This document shows positions 12,201-23,399 of a stretch of DNA of 64,000 bases, piece by piece. The notes below the pieces were generated by a model, which was not told the DNA's origin, ran no database searches, and worked only from the letters and a program-made list of their open reading frames with translations. Position numbers and translations under genes: made by a program. Within the stretch, counting starts at the first letter, position 1; the number at the start of each line of letters is the position of its first letter. This DNA is from Paratrimastix pyriformis (lineage: Eukaryota; Preaxostyla; Paratrimastigidae): the NCBI GenBank assembly GCA_027972325.1, contig JAPMOS010000004.1, positions 248,001 to 312,000 on the forward strand, in the 5' to 3' direction.

Positions 12201-13457
12201 CGGACCTGCTCCTGGGCGGTGAGTTCTCGCTCGACGAGGGATGGCTCGCCCGCCTCACCGCCTGCCGTGTCGTCTTCGAGGCCGCCGATCGGCTCCGCCT
12301 CCATCACCTCCGCGCCCCCACGGGGCGCCCCCCCAGCCGCCGCACTGGCGGGCCCTTCGGCCGCAGGCCCGGGCCCCTCGTGGGCGGGGCGAGTGGGTGG
12401 TGGCATCATCGGACCCTCATCCGGCTGCTGCCGGGGTGCCGGCTCGGGGTCGCCCATCAGGCGGAGGGACCGGGCCAGCAGGGCCTCCATCTCGTCCGCC
12501 TGGCGCAGCACATCCGCAGCCGATGGCCCCCCAGCCGGCCGGGCACCAGTCCGCGGGGCATGCCCGGATTGAGTCGGCGCGCGTGCGCTCCGCTGTGGCG
12601 GCTTCCCAGGAGCGGCGGCTTTCAAAGGCCCGCCCCCCGATGATGGGGCCCGACCACTGGCCGCAGCACTCGCCGGCTTGGCCACGGGGCCGGCCGGCTT
12701 CACCGGAGGGGCGGAGGGCTTCACGGCTTGCGCTTCCGGAGGCTGAGTCGCGTGTACCGCGGATCGGCCGGTGGCGGGGCGCGTCTGGATGAGGCCGTCG
12801 AGGGCCTGCGATATGCCCTCTGGGGAAACGATATGAGACCGGGGGGATGGACGCCGGCCCGGGCAGACCGAGGACGCCGTGGTCGGTGCAGACAAACTGG
12901 ATCTCGGACAGCGGGACGTCCTCGTCCCCGTCTGGGGTGGGGAGCCCGGGCTTGTTGTGGTGCCCACAGAAATCGGCCACCACCCGGGCGATCGCCTGGG
13001 TGCACTCGGCCACGGGGTATCCCAGGGGCCCCACGCCCAGGGCGGGGATGGCAATGCTTGTGATGTGGCACGCACGAGCCGCGTCGAGGCCTTGACGAAT
13101 CGCGCTTTCCAAGGGCTCCACCGACTGACCAATCTTGTTGAAACCACGGTGGGTGGTGTGTAACGCGGCGACCTCAAAGTAAGGGCTACAGACCCTCCAT
13201 GGGGGGACGCACACATGGAACATATATTGAAACGCAAGAGAGCCACCGAGCGTGGTAGCAATTTGCCCGATTTGGAGTACACTTTGCTTTTTCTGGCGAA
13301 GATACTCCTGCCATTCATCGGCGACTCCTGCTTGCGCGATTAATGCTCGAGAGACTGGGCCGGCACAAATAATGGAGCTTGTTTCAGCCTGGCCCGGCTC
13401 GCCCAGAAAATATGTGAGAGCACACCCAGAAACGGCCCGTGCTTTCAACCCGGGCAT
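9285..13457 (-). CDS. Macro-domain protein with C-terminal alpha-solenoid
   Basis: The ATG at 13457 opens an open frame of about 200 residues resembling a macro (ADP-ribose-binding) domain. VSRALIAQAGVADEWQEYL looks like the first ligand-loop helix and IAIPALGVGPLGYPVAECTQ like the glycine-rich second loop, followed by ARVVADFC and IQFVCTD. Macro domains bind or remove ADP-ribose. A Pro/Ala linker follows (PPVKPAGPVAKPASAAAS). Next come many Ala/Leu-rich helical exons suggesting ARM/HEAT-type repeats, such as VPQDFVRELAQMEGAGPSQA (about 12100), ALRYFERLSDRVHGNPALLM, LAGCLGGLVGFLLGCESLIV (about 11750) and AVQTLARLAAPLPGLATLLV (about 11440). The acidic C-terminus (EGAEEEEEEL) stops at 9285. Introns start GTCCGC or GTCCGT and hold poly-C and short tandem repeats. 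I know no named family with this order. Macro call fairly secure; solenoid call inferred from composition and helix pattern. Confidence 0.7.
10619..10660. repeat. 10-bp tandem repeat (GAAGGAGATC)n
   Basis: Four perfect copies plus a partial one, inside an intron of the macro-domain gene (minus strand). Confidence 0.9.
11513..11572. repeat. 7-bp tandem repeat (ACGATAG)n
   Basis: About seven copies of a heptamer with one interruption, in an intron of the macro-domain gene. It is unusually AT-rich for this region; on the coding strand it reads CTATCGT repeats. Confidence 0.9.
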
Positions 13458-13640
13458 TTAGAATTTCGGACCCCAAAGGAGAGAGCGATGATAGTTTGAC
13501 AATCGTGGTCTCCGTCGTCAAATATAGTCTTGTCTGAACCCCTCACTTGGGCAAGGGACATCTGTCAGATAGCTGACAACCCTTGCCAGGCCTGATTTAC
13601 AGCCATATCTTTGGTGAAACAAGGGAAAAGTACATACGAA

Positions 13641-15376
13641 TTATTGCGACATCTCCCTCTGAACTGCCAGGTACTCCTGGTAGATCAAATCCACGAAAGT
13701 GTCAACCTAAATCAAAAAGACAGATAGAATGGGGAGGGAGAAAAAAGAAGCGGAGGACCTTGAGAAGACGCTGGATAGCATTCCTCAGCTGCTCCTTGCT
13801 GATTTGGGGCTGAGGAGGCGGGGGAGCCGTGGGAACCACACTATCAAAGCGGAGATGATGGCAAATTTCGCAAGCGCCAACAGACGCGGGTGTCGGGGCC
13901 GGGGCCGGCTGGAAATAGGCGGGCTGGAGTTGCTGGGGAGGGGTCTAAGCCGAGAAAGAAGGCAATATGAGTTCAGATGTCCCTTGGGAATGGAAAACCA
14001 CCAGACCGAGCGCAGGAGAGTTGGAGTCAACAGGCCCTGGGCCTGGGGTGGCTGGGGTTGAGGCTGGGGCTGGGGCTGGGGCTCGGGAACCTCGGCAGCT
14101 AAATGGGGATCGGAAAACGAAGAAAGGGTGGTGGTCTGCAGACTCGGCTGGGCAGGTATCTGCCGGGTGAGCATGAGCAGCTGCTGAAGGACATCTGTTG
14201 GCTGAGGGGCCACGTAAGCGACTGGTTGCTGGGCCGGAGGCAGCGCAGGAGCGAGAGCCGCCACGGGGACAGGAGCCGGAGCAGGGGCCGGTACAGGGGC
14301 CGGAGCCGGGGCAGGGACGGGGGCAGGAGCAGGAGCTGGTGTCGCCGCCGGGGCCGAGACTCCGCGGAGCTGGTTGAAGAGGACCTGGAGAGCCGCCTGA
14401 ACATCTGGGTTTGCGGCGAAAGCGGTGGTGGGAACCTGGGCGGGTGCGGCTGGAGCTGGAGCAGGGGCAGGCGCCGGGGCGGAAGAAAAAGCAGGGGCTG
14501 GTACAGGGGCTGGCGCGGGAGCAGGCGCCGGGGCTGGCGCCGGGGCTGGTGCAGGGGCAGGGACCGGTGCAGGGGCAGGGACCGGTGCAGGGACCGGTGC
14601 AGGGGCAGGGACCGGTGCGGGGGCAGGGACCGGTGCGGGGGCAGGGACCGGTGCAGGGGGAGCGGGAGCGGGAGCGGCGGGGGCGGGGGCGGGGCGGGGG
14701 CGGGGGCAGATACGGGGGATGTGTTCGAGGCCAAAGAGTTATTTGTTTGTTGCTGCTGCGGCTCAGTTGGGTGAGCCGCGTCAGGCTTGGGATGACTGGG
14801 GAACGAGTCAGCAACCGGGGGAGAAAGAGGGACAGACTCTTTCTGGAGCTTCCTGAGGATCCTATTGAGAGGGCGATGATATGAGAGAAACAAAGAAAAA
14901 CCACCGACTTTGAGACAAGCTTCCCGATCTGTTCGCGAGCCTTCATGTCATGGAACCAGAACCCAAAGATCTTCCCAGAAGTCTGCCGGAAATAGATGTA
15001 AAGGTCCAAAAGCTCGATCTCTGTGTCATCCGTAATGTCTGTGAAAACGATTGGCATGGTCAGCCAGGGAAGGAGGAGCTACAAACATTCGATGTGGTTC
15101 TCGGGGCTCGAACGATTCAGAACCACCAAACCGAACTGGGGGTCCTCCCGCCGCTGGAAAACAAAAAGGCTCCCTTGGACATTCATTTTTGCCTAGCCCA
15201 TAAAAGCCCACCGAAAGATGAATATGCCGGACTCAGAGACAACAAACCCACTCGTTTCGGGTGTCATCGTAACTGTACATCACCACATGGGATGCAGTTC
15301 CATGGATTTTATGAATCGAGGGGCTGATCTTTTGCAGTGCCCGCAAGTTCACCTGGTTTGGATCGGCAGCGGCCAT
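13641..15376 (-). CDS. DCP1: mRNA-decapping enzyme subunit DCP1
   Basis: DCP1 is the EVH1-fold activator of the DCP2 decapping enzyme in cytoplasmic mRNA decay. ATG 15376 gives MAAADPNQVNLRALQKISPS then IHGTASHVVMYSYDDTRNEW, the usual DCP1 opening. A short intron (donor GTTTGT) leads to GSLFVFQRREDPQFGLVVLN. A second (donor GTTTGT) leads to IEYITDDTEIELLDLYIYF and IFGFWFHDMKAREQIGKLVS. A long Pro/Ala/Gln linker follows, with 18-bp repeats near 14548-14660. The end carries a DCP1 trimerisation-like helix: SKEQLRNAIQRLLK, an intron starting GTCCTC, then VDTFVDLIYQEYLAVQREMS and TAA at 13641. The whole order, EVH1 then linker then trimerisation motif, fits animal and plant DCP1. Very secure. Confidence 0.93.
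14548..14662. repeat. Imperfect 18-bp repeat coding the Pro/Ala/Val linker of DCP1
   Basis: Copies of GGTGCAGGGGCAGGGACC, some shortened to 12 bp. On the minus strand it keeps frame and codes alternating Pro with Ala or Val in the DCP1 linker. Confidence 0.85.
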
Positions 15377-15445
15377 CCTTGTTCGGGAGTCTCCCACTCT
15401 TCGCGGCCGCTTAGCTTTCAAATTTTGTTCTCGCCGTGCCCAACG
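15377..15445. promoter_or_regulatory. Shared intergenic region, DCP1 / unidentified gene
   Basis: Sixty-nine bases lie between divergent ATGs at 15376 (-) and 15446 (+). It holds a GCGGCCGC palindrome and an AT-richer CTTTCAAATTTTGTTC stretch, the only feature that might serve as a core element. Confidence 0.5.
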
Positions 15446-18352
15446 ATGCATCAAAGTCAGGGCATCCGGGCCGGCACTCCCATCCACGATTTGAGGATGC
15501 ATGTGTACATTTCCATTTGTAAGTGGCTCGAGATCGGTCGACTCGCGGCTGATCAGTCGTTTGTGATCCAGTTTCGTCTTTTCGGGCAGACCAAAGTGAC
15601 GCACGATTTGTCGGTGCACGGACCCACCGATTCGGCTGCTTCTGAAAGCGTCTTTTTCGAGGCCAAATTCCCGGGTGTCTGGCTCGAAGATGATATTGTT
15701 CAACATCTGAAAGGTTGTCGCCCTTCTTCTTTTGGAGGATTTTCTGATTAGACTTGGTGACCTTTCTTACGCGTAGGAGATACATTTCGAGTGGATATTT
15801 TAGAGGCCGCCGGTCCGATTGCTGCCTTCGCTCTCCGCTCACATCTTCTCTCTCTTCGCTGCCGCAGGGACAACTCGCGCACCCAAGGGCGGCTGGCAGT
15901 CGAACACTTTTGAGGCGCTCTTCCTCCCCACCCGTGACGGGGCCCCGCTCTCCATCGCCAACTTCAACCAGACCCGGATGCTGACCGCGGCACTGGTCCG
16001 CCGCCTCGATTCCCCTCCATCCCCTTCCCCCTCCCATCCCTCCCTTCCAAAAGCCGAAAGGAAACCATTTACGACACAGAGAAGTGGTGTAGAAGGGAGT
16101 GGAACCCCCCCCCCCCCCCCGGCACGAGGCAAGGGGGCCGGGCCAAGCGGATCGGATCACCACGGGGATTCATCGCTTCCTTCGCCAATATGCTTTTCAT
16201 CACCCATCCACCCCGCACCCCATCCCCGCCCTGTGCTCTCAGTCGGCGTACCCCGCGGCCCCGCCCGCCGGCGCCCAGTCCCTGTCGGCCTCCCGGCTGG
16301 CCGCCTCGTTCCGCTCCCTCGGCGCCGCCACCACGGCCCCGGCCCCGGCCCCGGGGACCCCGGCGGGGGCACCGAGTGTCATGCTCTCGATGAGCTTGGT
16401 CACCTTCACGGGCCTCCAGCAGGCCACGCCCCTGCACCCGCCGCCCCCGCGCCGCCTGATGGCCACCGCCCAGCAGCAGCGGCCCGCAGCCCCCCCCGTG
16501 CCCGCGGCCCGCGCCGCCAGTGCCGGGGAGCCCGGCCAGGAGCAGGGCCAGGGGCTGTCCCTCTCGGCGCTCTCACTCGCCTCCTCGGCGGCCTCCACGC
16601 GCCCCCACCCGCAGGCTCCCGCGGCCCCCCAAGAGCCCACCGCCTCGGCCCACTCGGTGAGCTCCTCCTCCTCCCCGCCCGCGGGCCGGCCGCCCCGGCT
16701 GCTCGTCTCGACGCCCTTCCTGGGCCCCCCGCCACCCATGCGCGGGGCGGGCGGCGAGGGCCTCACCTACCTCCACTCCACCCCGGCCCCTCCGCCCTCC
16801 GCCCTCCCGCCCTCCCGCCTGGCCCAGCCGCAGCTGCCCCCACCGGCCTCGGCAGCCCCTCCATCCGCCCCCCACCCGACGCCGGCCCCATCCCAGTCCC
16901 AGCCGGCCGGCGCGCTCCCAAGCGGCTCGGCCTCAGCCGCCTCAGGATCGACGGCCCCCTCGGGGGCGGGCATCCTGGTGGAGGAGGTCCCGGCATCCCC
17001 CGGGGCCGCTGGAGCCGACGCCGAGGGCAGCCCGGGCACGGCCCTGCTGGCCGGGGGTGCCGACTCGCCCCTGCTCTCGGCCCGGGACATCCCCGAGGGG
17101 GCCGAGGCGCCTCCCGCCCCGCCGCAGCTCGAGCTGGAGGGGCATCCGCCGGCCTCGCCCCCGCCGCCCGCTCCCGAAGAGAACGGGTCGACCGGCAGTC
17201 CCCCCGCCACCCCCACGACCGGCATGGAGCAGCAGACCGGTGCCAAGGGCGATGGCGATGCCAATGGCGATGGCGATGGCGAGGGACTGGGCCTGCTGGA
17301 GGAGTCCGGGGATGCCCTCGGGGGCAGCGCGGCCCCCCTCAGCCCGCCCCCCTCGGGCCGCTCGGGGCACTCGTCGGCCGACCGCACGGCACCCACCGGC
17401 GCGGCCACGGCCACCAGCCCCACCCAGGGCACGGCCGACGGCGGGGGGGCCGAGAGCCTCGTCTCGACCAGCGCCAGCCCCACCTCCACCTCGGCCAGCC
17501 AGCCCACAGCCTCGGGCCCCTCGGCCTCCCGCCGCTCGTCCTGCGGCGGCGCCTCGTCCCGGTCGGGGTCTCGCACCCCCAGCAGCGGCCCGTCCTCGTC
17601 GGCATCCTCCTCGTCGGCCTCCGTCAGCCGGCGCCCCTTCCGCCACGCCCGCCACCACAGCCACAACAAGCCCGACAGCCAACGCCACCCCGCCACGCCC
17701 ACCACCAGCACCCGCACCACCACCCGCACCACGAGGAGCACCGGCACCATCACGCCGGGCACCCCCGGTCGGCGCATCACCGCCACCACAGCCACCACCG
17801 CCACCACCGCACCCACGGCAGCAGCGAGTCCTCGGCCCCGTCCCAGCCGCCCCGCCGGCCCCGGTCGCCCACCCCGCCCGGCTCCACCACCACCACCACC
17901 ACCACCACCGTCGCCGCCTCGACAACCCCTGCCCACGCTCGTGCCCATGTCCATGTCCATGCCCATGCCCACCCCGAGGCGGCCGAGGCGGCCGTCCAGA
18001 CGACCGTCCTCGTGCCCCCGCCCACCACCGAGGCGGTCCCCGCACCCGCCCCTGCCACGGCCGCTGGCGTGGTGGTGGCGCTGCCCCCGGCAGCTTTGGC
18101 GGACGACGCCCGGGCCCCCACGGAGCCGCCCGCACCACCCGGACGGCCCGAATTTATCGAGGGGCGGCCCGAGGGTGCTGCCATCGAGCTCACCGAGGAC
18201 GGTCCGCCCCCGTGGCTCCCACAGGCAAAGCGCAAGAAGGTGGGGTGGCTGTGCGGGTGGTGGGAGGGGTCACACCCGCTGGCCCGCATCGATTCGCTCC
18301 GTTCCGGCTGCCTGGCCTCCCTTCCCGGCTGGCCCTCATCCTCCTCCTCCTC

Positions 18353-18383
<31 letters not shown>

Positions 18384-18646
18384 ACCACCACCACCACCAC
18401 CACCACCCACCCACCCACCCACCCACCTCCGCTCACGTAGACTTCATTCTGCACGGGACGGAGCACCTCACCCGGACGGCCAACTCGGCCGACCCGCTGG
18501 CCGCCTCGCGCCTCCTCCTCGCGCCTCCGCCGCCGCTCGCGGCCGGCGCCCCGGCCGCCGGCCCCAGCCACGGCCGCAAGAGAGGGACGGCGACCAGGCC
18601 GCCATTCGCCGCGGGTCGAGGCACACAACACGTCCCCCCCTCCCTT

Positions 18647-18677
<31 letters not shown>

Positions 18678-20199
18678 GCCCGTGGCTCACCGCTTCCTCT
18701 ACTCTGCCCACCGACGCATCCCCCATCCCCATCCCCATCCCCATCCCATCCCATCCCATCCCATCCCGGTAGACGGCTGCAAGGGGGGTTCTCGCGGACG
18801 GCCGTGGACCCGCTTGGGATGACCCTGACGGGGCCCCTGAACAAGCGCTACGCCCACATCGGACCCCGGGTGTACTCGTTCCTCTCCTCGGGCCCCGCGG
18901 CTCTCGGGGCCCCCGCCGACTTCGGCGCGGAGGACACGTCCGGTGCCCCCGAGCCGCAGCCCCCGGCGCCCCCGCAGCCCCAGCAGCCCCTCGCCGCCGA
19001 GCGGCCGCCAGCCCCCCGCCCGAGGAGCGCCCTGCGTCGCGGACCCATCCCGCCCACCCCCCTGCCCCCGCCGCCCCCTCCACCCCAGGCGGCACAGGCG
19101 TATCCCCAGCAGACTGGCATGGGTGAGATGCCGCTGATGGCCATGGCCTCAGCAGTCCCCGCGGCGCCTCCCCGCTGGGCTGCCACCAGCATCGGCATGC
19201 CCACCGTGCCGCCCCAAGGAGGCTGCTGGCAGGGACCCACCGCCGGGTTCCCCGCCCCGCCTGGCCCGGCCGCGTCTGTGCCGCTGTTCGCGGTCCCCCC
19301 CGCGGGCTCCCCATCGCACAGTCTGCCCCCGCCCGCCGTGCCGGCCCTCCTCGAGGCGCCCCCGGCCCGGCCCGACCCGCGGGCCCTGACCCGCTCGCTG
19401 GGGGACCTGTACAAGACCCAAATCGAGAAGCTCTACACCTACCTGCACTCGCCCGCCGCCCCGACGGCCCCGTCCTCTGCTCCCCCACTGGGCCGCCCTG
19501 CCGCCGCTGCCGGGCCCGGGGTCACCTGGGGGCCCGGGACGGGGGCGCCGGTCGAGGCCCTCCCCAGCGGCTGGGCAGCCGGCACCATGCCGCCCGCCGG
19601 ATCGGCTCCCCCGCCGGCGCGCCCGTCGATGGTGATGGCCGCTCCCTCCGCCGCCTGGGCTGCGGCCGCCGGTGCCCCGGCCACGCAGAGCCTCGGCTTC
19701 GGGGCCCCCCAGCTGTCGAGCGGCGCGGGTCTTCGGCCGGCCCCCGGGTCGCCGCCCCCTGGCCGTGCGCCGGTCCCGAGCGAGGTCATTGGTCTGTCTT
19801 CGGTCGGATCGTCACGGCTCCACTGACGGTTGGTTTCTCTGACGGTGCCGTGCCTCTCCTTCACCACCCTCCCAGCCCGCCAGCTGGCGACCTCTCCGGC
19901 CCAGGCATGGGCGCAGGCCCGAGGTCCGTCCACTCTTCGCGCGTCTGGAACGAAGCACACTCACCATCCCTGCGTTCCGCGTGTTGCTCGTGGTTGGGTC
20001 GGGTCGGGGGGGCAGTGGGGATGCACTTCCAGAGCGGCAGCAGGGGGGCCGGTGCGCCTGCCCCCGCCCCGCCTCGGGCGCCTCAGCGCCGGGCTGTCGA
20101 TGAGCATCTCGAGGAGATGCGGGCGTCCCAGTGGGCGGTCTGTCCCACCCATCAGTCCCTTTGCTCCACACATCCATCTCTCCCGTCCGGTCCCTGATG

Positions 20200-20234
<35 letters not shown>

Positions 20235-20608
20235 CCCGCCAGGCCTCGATGCACTTCCTGAAGCGGGAAGCGGAGGAACGGCAACCCACCAGACGCCCTT
20301 TGTTGCAACTCGAGTACCCAACGAGCGACTTTGCCTCGTCCAATGTCGTGCAATGCGACGCGCGGCCATTCAAAAGCTACGCCCATTATCTCCACAATCA
20401 ACGCGATCTCGATACCCCCATTCCAAGTCCAGCCCTGCCACCTGAGCAAGTGGGTATGCCTCCAGATCCGTTCGCCCGTTTTGGAGCGGCCGGTGGCAAC
20501 GGGTATGCTGTGGCTAATGCCCAGGTGCGCGAGATGATGCAGAAGATGTGGCCTGAACAGCCGCGACCCGATGAAATTCTCCGAAGGCGATCTTTTATTC
20601 GGAGCTAA
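15446..20608 (+). CDS. Unidentified large Pro/Ser-rich protein with conserved-looking ends
   Basis: I do not recognise the family. ATG 15446 opens MHQSQGIRAGTPIHDLRMHV. A beta-rich-looking stretch follows (QSFVIQFRLFGQTKVTHDLS, VFFEAKFPGVWLEDDIVQHL). A short intron (15707-15776) leads to GDTFRVDILEAAG, and a second with donor GTCCGA (15813-15867) to TTRAPKGGWQSNTFEALFLP and GAPLSIANFNQTRMLTAALV. About 650 Ser/Pro/Ala-rich residues come next (about 16245-18235), then DFILHGTEHLTRTANSADPL and DPLGMTLTGPLNKRYAHIGP, which look structured. A TGA at 19824-19826 would end the gene. However, a consensus GTCTGT donor at about 19792 and an AG at about 20015 join in frame to AVDEHLEEMRASQ and ASMHFLKREAEERQPTRRPL, ending at TAA 20608. 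I prefer one gene; 20021-20608 could instead be a separate small gene. Confidence 0.55.
18341..18427 (+). repeat. Intronic CCT / ACC / ACCC microsatellites
   Basis: Consecutive (CCT)n, (CAC)n and (CCAC)n arrays just upstream of the CACGTAG acceptor of the DFILHGTEHL exon. They make a very long pyrimidine- and C-rich tract. A poly-C run at 18646-18675 and (CCCAT)n at 18720-18770 lie in the following intron. Confidence 0.85.
20200..20233 (+). repeat. Poly-C tract next to a 3' splice site
   Basis: About 27 C residues followed by CGCCCGCCAG and the exon ASMHFLKREA. Here the homopolymer sits where a polypyrimidine tract is expected. Confidence 0.85.
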
Positions 20609-20716
20609 AAGTGCCCGGATATCTTCTCTTGTTTTTTTGTTCCAGAAGAGTTCAGTTTTTCCAATGGGCGCTCCGTCCCATCGGGGAGCATTGGCTCGTG
20701 TGCCCAACACAGAATC

Positions 20717-23313
20717 ATGTCGGCCACCGGAAAATTGCTCCGTCTTGTGAACAAAGAGCTCCAATACATTCGTGAGCATCCACTTCAGCCAAATATTGGA
20801 GTTGAAGTCTCCGAAGAGAACATGACAGATTGGATCGTCAATTTCTTCTTTGCAGACGACACAGAGTATCCAGGAGCAGTATTGCACCTGCACATCTCCT
20901 TCCCGCATACTTTTCCGAGCGACCCTCCCAAAGTGCGTTTGGTGAGCCCCTTCCCTTGCCATTCTCACACCCACGAGCATGGCCGTATTTGCTGGTCTCT
21001 CCTCAACGACTTCCGGTCCGTGTCCTTGTCTTTCTCTTCGGGATATGCTGTTGATACTGTCTTGAACGGGCATCGTTCAGAGAGTTCTTCGATGCCACCC
21101 ATGTCGCTCAGACCGCCTTCTGGAACCCCTCGCTGACGGTGCATTACTTGTTGGAGAACCTCTACGTCTTCTTGGGTCACGACTACGACAAAGAAAGGCC
21201 ATACACGGAAGAGCAGAAACGGCAGGTCGTCGCCGACACCACCCGGTTCCATTGCCCCTCCTGCGAGCACCGGGGCCTGGCCCACGCCTTCCCTGCCCGT
21301 CCGGCAGCCCCCCCTCCGGCCCCCGCTGCGGAAGGCCCCACCTCGGCTCAAGCGCCGACTCCGGCGGCCCCCGAGGCCACCCCCGACCCGGTGCAGGCCC
21401 TGCTGCTGGCCCCGCTGGGCGTGCCGGGGCTCCTCAAGGCCCAGCCCGATCTGGTGGCCCTCCTGCAGACCCACAGCACCTGCTTCATCAGCAAGGGCTT
21501 CCCCCGGCTCAGCCCCCCCGGCGCCCCGGGGGCCCACGACCTGGTGTGCTGGGCCCTGAACGTGCAGGAGCCGGGCGAGAAGGGCCCCATGCCGCGCCTG
21601 TCGAGCGACCTGAGCACCGCCAGCAGGCTCGCCTTCGAGGAGGCTCCCGTCGCCGTCACCGAGCTGGGCAACCCCATGAGCGGTCCGGACCCCCGCCGCC
21701 ACCACCACCACCACATCCTTCTGTCCCTGCTCTCGCTCATCGCATCGCCCGGGGTTCTGCGCACGACTGGCAGACATCATTCCCTACGTGCTCAACGATG
21801 CCCACTGGGTGGGCATGGGGGCGCGCGAGTACGCCCTGGCCAAGATCAAGAGCATCTTCGACGACATGGTCGTGGCGGCCATCGCGCCCCCCGCCCTGCC
21901 GGACGCCTCGATGTTGGCTCATATGCGCTGGGCAGACTCGGACGACGATGAAGACGGCGAAGACGACGGGGAGGAGGAGGAGGAAGGCGCGGAGGAGGAG
22001 GAGGGTGGTGGTGACGGTGGCGCGGCGGGCAGGGAGGAGGACGAGCCTGACCCGATGAGGGCAGCCCGCGAGGAGCAAGAGGGGCATGCCGATGGCGCCC
22101 CTGCTGCGGGCGGCGACCCGGCCCCGGCCCCTGCCCCGGCCCCGGCCCCGGCCCCGGCCCCGGCCCCGGCCCCGGCCCCTGCCCCTGCCCCGGTACTGCT
22201 CGTCCCTCGGCCAGTGCCGCTGCGGCTGCGTGACAGGTACCGGCTGGGACTGTCCTGCTGCCGGCCCGAGACGCAGCAGTGGGAGGACATCCTCAACTTC
22301 GTGGGTGAGGTCGGCACTCCTCCCCCCCTCCGCCTTCCCCCATTCCCATTTTTTTCCCGTCCCCCGCCGCGGGGTGGGCGGGCGCCACCAGGTCTGGAAG
22401 AACCTCAGCGTGGACCTGATGGAGGGCCAGGCCCACGCCTCGGAGCGGGTCCTGCGGGGCTACTGCTCGATGCACCACCTGCTGCTGGCCATGGCCAAGG
22501 ACGACCCCCTCCTGGCCGCCCACGCCACCGACTGCGTGCGGCTCTTCCTCGAGGGCCACACCTCCAAGCAGGAGATCCCTGGTCCGCGGCCCCCCTCAAA
22601 TGCGGAAAGCCTCCACTTATCCCTCCCCCCCCCTCATCGCCCTTTCCTTGTTGTTGGTCGGCACAGATTTCGGGCGGTTCATCGTGCGCCTGCTGATCGG
22701 CGGTCACACCTGGGAGCAGTGCGTGGTGGCCCTGGTCCGGGAGCTCTTCGCCCGCAACGTGCTGTGGATCTTGCGGGCGCACCCCGAGTTGGAGGATGAC
22801 GAGGCCGCCGACTCGGCGACTCTCATCAGGTGCAGCTTCGACAAGTCCCAAGTCGGGCTCCGGCTCACCCTCTTCCAGGTCTAGATTCCCACCCCTCGGT
22901 CGGGACGGGCGCTCAAGAGCTTACTCCCAATCTCCTAGTGCAAGTTCATCATGCTTTTCATGCACCTGACCCTGGAGTCCTACTCGGCCCGGCTGGGGTT
23001 CCCCTCGGGGGAGATGATGGCTGCTTTCCAGCAGACGGCCAAGCAGATCCAGGCCATCACCAGCTACGACCAATTCTTACAGGAGGTGGGCATGCCCGTG
23101 GAGGCTGAGCTCATCCCCCAACCGGGTTGCTATCGCCCCGGCATGAAAGCGGGAGACCTCGACCACACAGCCAAGCAGGCGTGGATCCTCGCGTTGCTGA
23201 AGCGGGCCCGGGCCGACTCGGCACAGAAAGGCTACCATGGCAACCAACCCCCGGCGAGATCTGGCGGTGACCCCCGGGTGATGAGACGGTTCCCCAGCTT
23301 TGGACGCCGTTAG
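20717..23313 (+). CDS. E2-like ubiquitin-conjugating protein with long C-terminal domain
   Basis: ATG 20717 opens a UBC fold: NKELQYIREHPLQPNIGVEV, then MTDWIVNFFFADDTEYPGAV, then FPHTFPSDPPKVRLVSPFP (the usual YPF..PP.V strand). HGRICWSLLNDF follows, with the candidate catalytic Cys. A GTCCGT-type intron (21016-21080) leads to EFFDATHVAQTAFWNPSLTV and LLENLYVFL. A C-x2-C-x-H motif (FHCPSCEHRGLAHAF, about 21250) follows and may bind zinc. Acidic and Pro/Ala-rich linkers (about 21900-22200) come before a helical C-terminal domain: VWKNLSVDLMEGQAHASERV, FGRFIVRLLIGGHTWEQCVV and KFIMLFMHLTLESYSARLGF. The stop is TAG 23313. An active E2 would pass ubiquitin to substrates with an E3. The E2 part is well supported; the tail has no function I can name. 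Early exons are AT-balanced, later ones GC-rich. Confidence 0.75.
22108..22194 (+). repeat. Pro/Ala-coding GGCCCC-type repeat
   Basis: About fourteen copies of (CCGGCC/CCTGCC) coding alternating Pro-Ala inside the linker of the E2-like protein; in frame and coding. Confidence 0.85.
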
Positions 23314-23399
23314 CCAGCCCCTCCCCCACATCCAGTTTTTTTTTTGGTTTGCGTTGTCGAAGAAAGAGAAAGCGAGGGCCCGTGTTCCTAGCAGTTAGC

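Noticed and set aside
19961-21073. Minus-strand frame of 370 codons across 20000-21073
   Set aside because: It overlaps the plus-strand E2 exon, whose UBC motifs are clear, and has no recognisable family features.
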